A stretch of 12,011 bases of DNA from an uncultured Clostridia bacterium. GTDB taxonomy: Bacteria; Bacillota; Clostridia; Oscillospirales; JAAYOS01. Under the pieces are notes generated by a model. It was not told the DNA's origin. It made no database searches and saw nothing but the letters and a program-made list of their open reading frames with translations. The position numbers and the translations under genes are program-made. Location: NCBI GenBank assembly GCA_944386395.1, contig CALXAZ010000139.1, forward strand, positions 1-12,011, written 5' to 3'. Positions 8,029-12,011 of the stretch are shown here, one piece after another; position 1 is the stretch's first letter, and each line of letters opens with the position of its first letter.

Positions 8029-8658
8029 ATGTCCGATTATCTTGTGCCATTTGGGTTTGGCGAGGATGAGTTTGTGGAAAAGAAGTCCAGATTTATTGGA
8101 AGCGTCTTTCTATGCGAAACAGAAGAAGAGGCGCTGACAAACCTGGATAGAGTGAAAAAGCGCTTTGAAGACGCTTCTCATGTGGCTTTTGCATATTCTG
8201 TCAAGGCGACAAATAGCATACGCTTTTCCGACGCGGGAGAGCCGCAGGGTACGGCTGGGATGCCAATATATGAAGTATTCAGACGGGAGGGCATAGAAAA
8301 TTACCTGTGTTGCGTGACCCGCTACTTTGGAGGGACGCTTCTTGGGGCCGGAGGGCTTACGCGGGCGTATGCGCGTGCGGCAAAGCTAGGGCTGGACGCG
8401 GCGGGGATAGCTGTTATGAAGCCGGTAAAGATCATATCATTTAGATGCGAATATCCTGTCTTTGAGCTTATAAAGCTTGAAATAGATAGCGTCGGAGGGA
8501 CAATAGAGGCGATAGAATATGGGGCGGATATACACATAGGGATGCGTATCCCAGAGGGGAATTTTACATCTTTTGCTGGAAAGTTGGGCGAACTGTCCTC
8601 CGGCAGGATCCATATCACAGAAGAAGGTGTCCGCTACCTTCCTGTGAGAATAAGATAA
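8029..8658 (+). CDS. yigZ: YigZ/IMPACT (UPF0029) family protein
   Basis: A 209-residue cytosolic protein of the YigZ family, the bacterial relatives of eukaryotic IMPACT/YIH1. The N-terminal UPF0029 domain carries the signature motifs EKKSRFIG (17-24), SDAGEPQGTAGMP (67-79) and RYFGGTLLGAGGLTRAY (98-114). The C-terminal part (about 135-200) matches the ferredoxin-like UPF0029 C-terminal domain in position and size. The length is typical. The ATG at 8029 follows AGGAGAGG with suitable spacing. The biochemical role in bacteria is not settled: the eukaryotic homologue modulates translation control through GCN1/GCN2, and pairing here with hflX would agree with a link to translation, but that is inference. 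It appears cotranscribed with hflX and ends at the hairpin at 8687. Confidence 0.94.
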   Translation: MSDYLVPFGFGEDEFVEKKSRFIGSVFLCETEEEALTNLDRVKKRFEDASHVAFAYSVKATNSIRFSDAGEPQGTAGMPIYEVFRREGIENYLCCVTRYFGGTLLGAGGLTRAYARAAKLGLDAAGIAVMKPVKIISFRCEYPVFELIKLEIDSVGGTIEAIEYGADIHIGMRIPEGNFTSFAGKLGELSSGRIHITEEGVRYLPVRIR

Positions 8659-8686
8659 AAACAGGAGCGCAAGCGCAAAAGAATTT

Positions 8687-8725
8687 AAATGACCTCTGTG
8701 GGAAAGCCCAAGGAGGTCATTTATA
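8687..8725 (+). terminator. Terminator-like hairpin after the hflX-yigZ unit
   Basis: Outer arms AAATGACCTC (8687-8696) and GAGGTCATTT (8713-8722) pair perfectly. An inner TGGG (8699-8702) pairs with CCCA (8707-8710) around a four-base loop, with a small internal bulge between the two stems. The downstream tract is AT-rich (ATTTATAATAT) rather than a clean U-run, so the strength is uncertain. The AAA/TTT flanks could also allow action on the other strand. Confidence 0.7.
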
Positions 8726-8749
8726 ATATAAAAAGGATTTGGTATTAAA

Positions 8750-8854
8750 ATGATATACAAAAAGTATTATATGGTTTACAGAGAAAACAAGTATTTATGC
8801 GGGTTTTCAGAAAAACAGGAAAAATTTTTGCAGTATTTATATAAATCGTGTTGA
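8750..8854 (+). CDS. Possible 34-codon small ORF in the nrdD upstream region (doubtful)
   Basis: ATG at 8750 opens a frame of 34 codons ending at TGA 8852-8854, rich in Lys and Tyr (MIYKKYYMVYRENKYL at its start). AAGGA lies about 12 bases upstream, which is farther than ideal. The stop overlaps the -35 hexamer of the nrdD promoter. I recognise no family, and the AT-rich sequence could give such a frame by chance. It could be a leader peptide, a remnant or nothing. Apart from this, the hairpin at 8687 and the promoter/operator, I see nothing in the 287-base gap 8659-8945. Confidence 0.15.
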   Translation: MIYKKYYMVYRENKYLCGFSEKQEKFLQYLYKSC

Positions 8855-8882
8855 CAAGCTGCGAGGGTGTGGTACCATATAT
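8851..8882 (+). promoter_or_regulatory. Probable nrdDG promoter
   Basis: A perfect TTGACA at 8851-8856 is followed after 16 bases by TACCAT (8873-8878), part of a longer AT-rich TACCATATATAAG. The exact -10 is uncertain because TATATA (8878-8883) would need a 21-base spacer. The -10 region coincides with the upstream NrdR-like box, as expected for a repressed promoter. Confidence 0.6.
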
Positions 8883-8918
8883 AAGCATCGAGTCAAAGAT
8901 AAACACAATATGTTGTGC
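8872..8918 (+). promoter_or_regulatory. Tandem NrdR-box operator
   Basis: The downstream box ACACAATATGTTGTGC (8903-8918) matches the NrdR consensus acaCwAtATaTwGtgt at about 14 of 16 positions and is nearly palindromic. A degenerate box GTACCATATATAAGCA lies at 8872-8887 and keeps mainly the ACnATATATA core. The two start 31 bp apart, the three-turn spacing known for paired NrdR boxes. NrdR is a zinc/ATP-cone repressor that senses the ATP and dATP balance and represses nrd operons. The downstream box covers an in-frame ATG at 8910, which argues that translation of nrdD starts later, at 8946. Confidence 0.72.
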
Positions 8919-8945
8919 CACATAATCGAAAGGAAGCGGAACATT

Positions 8946-11306
8946 ATGGAAACTATAAAAATTGAAGACATTCAACCAATAGAGATTAAAAGCATAAAAA
9001 AGCGCGACGGGCGTGTTGTTCCGTTCGATATAGATAAAATTGCGGGAGCGATAGAAAAGGCTTTTGAGGCGACCTATAAGACGGGAAAAAGGGCAGAGGC
9101 GGAAGAGCTTGCCGACAGAGTGTATGAGATACTGCAAAGCGAAGGAACTGAGCTTCCGGATGTTGAGCACATACAGGATATAGTAGAGCGGGTGCTTATG
9201 GACAGTGGGTACATCACAACTGCAAAGCGCTATATATTGTATCGCTCCGAGCGCAGCCGCGTCAGGGAAATGAACACCCGCCTTATGCAGAAATTTGAAG
9301 AGATAACCTTTGCCGATGCGCGCGACAGCGACATAAAGCGAGAAAACGCAAATATCGACGGGGATACCGCGATGGGCGTGATGCTGAAATATGGCTCGGA
9401 GAGCGCAAAGCAGTTTTACGATATGTTTGTAATAAATCCGGAGCATGCGAAAGCACACGATGAGGGTGATATTCATATCCACGACAAGGATTTTTATACT
9501 TTGACGACGACGTGCTGCCAGATAGACATAATAAAGCTGTTCAAGGGCGGTTTTTCCACAGGACATGGGACGTTGCGCGAGCCGAATGATATTGCTTCAT
9601 ACTCGGCTCTTGCATGTATTGCCATACAGTCAAATCAGAATGACCAGCATGGCGGACAGAGCATAGTGAATTTTGATTATGGTATGGCAGAGGGAGTAGG
9701 CAAGACATTTGTGCGCCTGTACAGACAGAATGTTGCAAAGGCGCTGATGATATGGTCTGACCTGAGCGATCCGGAGGATGATGTCAAGGAAATAATCGAC
9801 AGCATAAAAGAAGAGACAGGCATGCGCCCGACCCTCGAAGGTCATGGGGAGTATCTTGCGAAAGAGCGCCCGATGCTGATGGAGAGGTTTTCGTTAAACG
9901 AAGCTGAGGCAGAAAAGATACAGAAGTTTGCCATTTATCGCGCGACTAAGGAGACAGACCGCGCCACTTATCAGGCTATGGAGGCATTTATACACAACCT
10001 CAATACAATGCACTCACGTGCAGGAGCGCAGACACCATTCAGCTCCATAAATTACGGCATGGACACAAGCCCCGAGGGGCGCATGGTGATGAAGAACCTG
10101 CTGCTATCAACAGAGGCGGGGCTTGGAAATGGCGAAACTGCCATATTCCCAATACAGATATTCAGGGTTAAAGATGGGGTGAACCTCAATCCTGGGGAGC
10201 CTAACTATGATCTGTTCAAACTTGCATGTAGATGTAGTGCAAAGCGCCTTTTCCCGAACTTCTCCTTTATAGACGCGCCTTTCAATGCGCAGTACTATAA
10301 AGAAGGTCATCCGGAGACGGAAATTGCATATATGGGCTGCCGCACAAGGGTTATAAGCAATGTTTATGATCCAGACAGGCAGATATGCAATGGCAGGGGG
10401 AACCTTTCATTTACCAGCATAAATCTTCCTCGTCTTGCAATAAAGGCGAAGGGCGACATCGACCGCTTCTTTGAAGATCTTGACCGCATGATAGACCTCA
10501 CGATAGATCAGCTGCTTGAGAGGTTTGAGATTCAGTGCCGTAAGCATGTCTATAACTACCCATTCCTGATGGGGCAGGGGGTGTGGCTGGATAGCGAAAA
10601 GCTCAACTGGGATGATGAAGTCCGCGAAGTGTTGAAGCACGGGACACTGTCGGTAGGATTTATAGGTTTGGCAGAGACACTGAAAGCGCTGATAGGAGAG
10701 CATCATGGCGAAAGCGCAAGGGCACAGAACCTTGGACTTGAGATTATCGGTCATATGAGAACAAGGATGGACGACGAAAGCCGGAAGAGAGGTCTGAATT
10801 TTTCACTTATCGGAACGCCGGCTGAAGGTTTGTCGGGAAGGTTTGTGGAGATAGACCGTAAGAAATATGGTTCTATTCCTGGGGTTACAGATCGGGAATA
10901 CTATACTAACAGTTTCCATATTCCGGTATATTATCCGATAACTGCGTATGAGAAAATAAAGTTGGAGGCGCCATATCATACCCTTACAAACGCAGGTCAT
11001 ATCAGCTATATTGAGATGGATGGAGATCCTACGCAGAATCTTGAGGCGTTTGAAAAAGTTGTCCGCTATATGCAGAAATGCGGAATTGGATATGGATCGA
11101 TAAATCACCCAGTAGACCGCGACCCCGTGTGCGGATTTACGGGAATAATAAATGATACCTGCCCGAAATGTGGGCGCCATGAGGACGAAGGTCCGATGGG
11201 CTTTGAGCGCATACGCCGGATAACGGGCTATCTTGTCGGAACGCTGGACAGGTTCAATAATGCGAAGCGTGCAGAAGAGAGGGACAGGGTAAAACATGGC
11301 GTCTGA
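8946..11306 (+). CDS. nrdD: NrdD, anaerobic (class III) ribonucleoside-triphosphate reductase
   Basis: A 786-residue catalytic subunit that reduces NTPs to dNTPs without oxygen, using a glycyl radical. I chose the ATG at 8946, with GCGGA 5 bases upstream and AGGA slightly farther; an in-frame ATG at 8910 lies inside the NrdR box. The N-terminal ATP-cone (about 15-105) begins KKRDGRVVPFDIDKI and provides allosteric control by ATP/dATP. The reductase barrel has HIHDKDF and the Cys190/Cys191 pair, then MGCRTRV with Cys465, the probable thiyl-radical cysteine. Near the C-terminus, RRITGYL contains Gly761, the radical site. The C-terminal metal site shows CGFTG (Cys729) and CPKC (Cys739, Cys742); the position of the usual first cysteine is Asp726. 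The 3' end overlaps nrdG by 11 bases, so the two are coupled. Length and motifs are normal for the family. Confidence 0.97.
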   Translation: METIKIEDIQPIEIKSIKKRDGRVVPFDIDKIAGAIEKAFEATYKTGKRAEAEELADRVYEILQSEGTELPDVEHIQDIVERVLMDSGYITTAKRYILYRSERSRVREMNTRLMQKFEEITFADARDSDIKRENANIDGDTAMGVMLKYGSESAKQFYDMFVINPEHAKAHDEGDIHIHDKDFYTLTTTCCQIDIIKLFKGGFSTGHGTLREPNDIASYSALACIAIQSNQNDQHGGQSIVNFDYGMAEGVGKTFVRLYRQNVAKALMIWSDLSDPEDDVKEIIDSIKEETGMRPTLEGHGEYLAKERPMLMERFSLNEAEAEKIQKFAIYRATKETDRATYQAMEAFIHNLNTMHSRAGAQTPFSSINYGMDTSPEGRMVMKNLLLSTEAGLGNGETAIFPIQIFRVKDGVNLNPGEPNYDLFKLACRCSAKRLFPNFSFIDAPFNAQYYKEGHPETEIAYMGCRTRVISNVYDPDRQICNGRGNLSFTSINLPRLAIKAKGDIDRFFEDLDRMIDLTIDQLLERFEIQCRKHVYNYPFLMGQGVWLDSEKLNWDDEVREVLKHGTLSVGFIGLAETLKALIGEHHGESARAQNLGLEIIGHMRTRMDDESRKRGLNFSLIGTPAEGLSGRFVEIDRKKYGSIPGVTDREYYTNSFHIPVYYPITAYEKIKLEAPYHTLTNAGHISYIEMDGDPTQNLEAFEKVVRYMQKCGIGYGSINHPVDRDPVCGFTGIINDTCPKCGRHEDEGPMGFERIRRITGYLVGTLDRFNNAKRAEERDRVKHGV

Positions 11307-11844
11307 TAAGCTGAAGATAGCCGGGACTGTCCACGATTCTATTGTAGATGGTCCTGGTATAAGATTTACGATATTTACGCAAGGGTGTGAGCATAATTGT
11401 CCTGGGTGTCACAATCCGCAGACTCATCCACTCAATGGTGGAAAAGAAATTGCTGTGGATGAACTGATAGCAGAGATGCTAAAGAATCCTTTGCTTGATG
11501 GGGTAACTCTCTCCGGTGGGGAACCGTTTCTTCAGGCGGATAAGCTTTGCCCGGTGGCAAGAGCGGCAAAGCATAGTGGCTTGACGGTCTGGACGTATTC
11601 CGGCTGGACATTTGAGCAGCTATGGACAGGAGAAGCATCGGACGATTGCCGCAGGGAGCTCCTTGCTCTTACTGACGTACTGGTGGATGGACCTTTCATC
11701 CTTTCTGAGCGCTCGAGGGAGCTGAAATGGTGTGGAAGGCGAAATCAGCGGCTTATAGACGTTCAGAACTCTATTGACAGAGGTGAAGCAGTGCTGTATG
11801 TACCTCCAGTCTATGGAGCGGACTTTGAGATACCAAAGTGGTAA
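11296..11844 (+). CDS. nrdG: NrdG, anaerobic ribonucleotide reductase activating protein
   Basis: A 182-residue radical SAM enzyme that uses a [4Fe-4S] cluster and S-adenosylmethionine to abstract hydrogen from the C-terminal glycine of NrdD (Gly761 here). The cluster motif C-x3-C-x2-C is at Cys31, Cys35 and Cys38, in TQGCEHNCPGCHNP. The SAM-binding GGEPF lies at 74-78, and VLVDGPF follows later in the barrel. The leading GTVHDSIVDGPGIRF stretch is typical of NrdG. The ATG at 11296 lies within nrdD and is preceded by AGGG about 6 bases upstream. The length is within the usual range. The gene is the last in the nrd operon; the next 167 bases hold no gene I can support. Confidence 0.96.
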   Translation: MASDKLKIAGTVHDSIVDGPGIRFTIFTQGCEHNCPGCHNPQTHPLNGGKEIAVDELIAEMLKNPLLDGVTLSGGEPFLQADKLCPVARAAKHSGLTVWTYSGWTFEQLWTGEASDDCRRELLALTDVLVDGPFILSERSRELKWCGRRNQRLIDVQNSIDRGEAVLYVPPVYGADFEIPKW

Positions 11845-11845
11845 G

Positions 11846-11938
11846 GATTTGTTTATAAAAGAGCTATAATAATTCTGCCGATGTAAAAATACAGAAAATT
11901 TTGCCAAGTGAATCTTTTATAGAGCAGAAAAACAAATC
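11846..11938. repeat. Inverted repeat in the nrdG downstream spacer
   Basis: GATTTGTTT (11846-11854) recurs as its exact complement AAACAAATC (11930-11938), with 75 bases between. The sequence inside is AT-rich and includes TATAAAAGAGC near the left arm and TCTTTTATAGAGC near the right arm, another partly complementary pair. It may fold at the RNA level or be the trace of a small element. There is no target-site duplication evident, and such repeats also arise by chance in AT-rich DNA. Confidence 0.3.
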
Positions 11939-11960
11939 GGGAAAAATGCAATATTGAAAC

Positions 11961-11991
11961 AAGAGATGTGGACGCAAGGCGCATCCCTTTT
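11961..11991 (+). terminator. Weak terminator-like hairpin after nrdDG
   Basis: GATGTG (11965-11970) pairs with CGCATC (11980-11985), including one G-T pair, around a 9-base loop. The stem can be extended outward past one mismatch (AAG with CTT). It is followed by CCTTTTCT. This is the best candidate for ending the nrd transcript, but it lies about 120 bases after the nrdG stop and the stem is short. Confidence 0.35.
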
Positions 11992-12011
11992 CTACTTTCG
12001 TGAAATCCTAC

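Noticed and set aside
8910..8945. nrdD start at the upstream ATG
   Set aside because: It sits within the NrdR box and has no Shine-Dalgarno site. The ATG at 8946 has purine-rich sequence at the right spacing and gives the usual short lead to the ATP-cone.
8745..9566. 273-codon minus-strand ORF opposite the nrdD start
   Set aside because: It runs antisense through the nrd promoter, operator and ATP-cone. The translation has no family features and is a frame shadow.
11865..11870. TATAAT hexamer downstream of nrdG as a promoter
   Set aside because: No acceptable -35 element lies 15-19 bases upstream, and there is no supported gene following it within the window.
11853..11984. 43-codon hydrophobic minus-strand ORF after nrdG
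   Set aside because: The only purine-rich stretch abuts the ATG with no spacing, the DNA is AT-rich, and there is no family resemblance.

Overview
The window looks like chromosomal DNA of an anaerobic Bacillota bacterium, most likely an uncultured Clostridia-type organism. The evidence is an AddAB helicase-nuclease with an AddB iron-sulfur cysteine set, an anaerobic (class III) ribonucleotide reductase with its activase behind a probable NrdR operator, Gram-positive style Shine-Dalgarno sites, and frequent ATA, AGG and AGA codons. It is mostly housekeeping sequence. I see no phage, insertion sequence, CRISPR array, tRNA, rRNA or novel defence-like cassette.

Layout. (1) Bases 1-4675 hold the addB-addA recombinational repair operon. 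addB enters from the left edge, and its end overlaps the start of addA. addA is broken by an in-frame TAA codon at 4343-4345. The same frame continues after it to 4675 and encodes the Asp and DxK residues of the AddA nuclease site. As sequenced, AddA is therefore a helicase without its nuclease active site, unless the base is a sequencing error or the stop is suppressed. (2) Bases 4691-4748 hold a strong hairpin terminator whose right arm also contains the -35 element of the next promoter. That promoter drives a 483-residue polytopic membrane protein resembling the DUF6056 family. (3) A symmetric hairpin at 6297-6324 separates this gene from convergent rpmE (ribosomal protein L31, minus strand). 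(4) rpmE and hflX diverge from a 169-bp spacer with a promoter for each. hflX (ribosome-associated GTPase) is followed after 13 bp by a YigZ/IMPACT family gene, then by a hairpin terminator. (5) Bases 8851-8918 carry a promoter and two NrdR-like boxes 31 bp apart, followed by nrdD-nrdG, whose coding regions overlap by 11 bp. (6) The last 167 bases are non-coding as far as can be shown, with a weak terminator-like hairpin and an inverted repeat.

How the genes work together. AddAB processes double-strand ends for recombination. NrdD reduces ribonucleotides anaerobically after NrdG installs its glycyl radical, and the NrdR boxes suggest repression when dNTP pools are full. HflX and L31 both act on the ribosome but are transcribed separately. 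The most notable points are the addA ochre codon, the tandem NrdR operator, and the poorly understood membrane protein.
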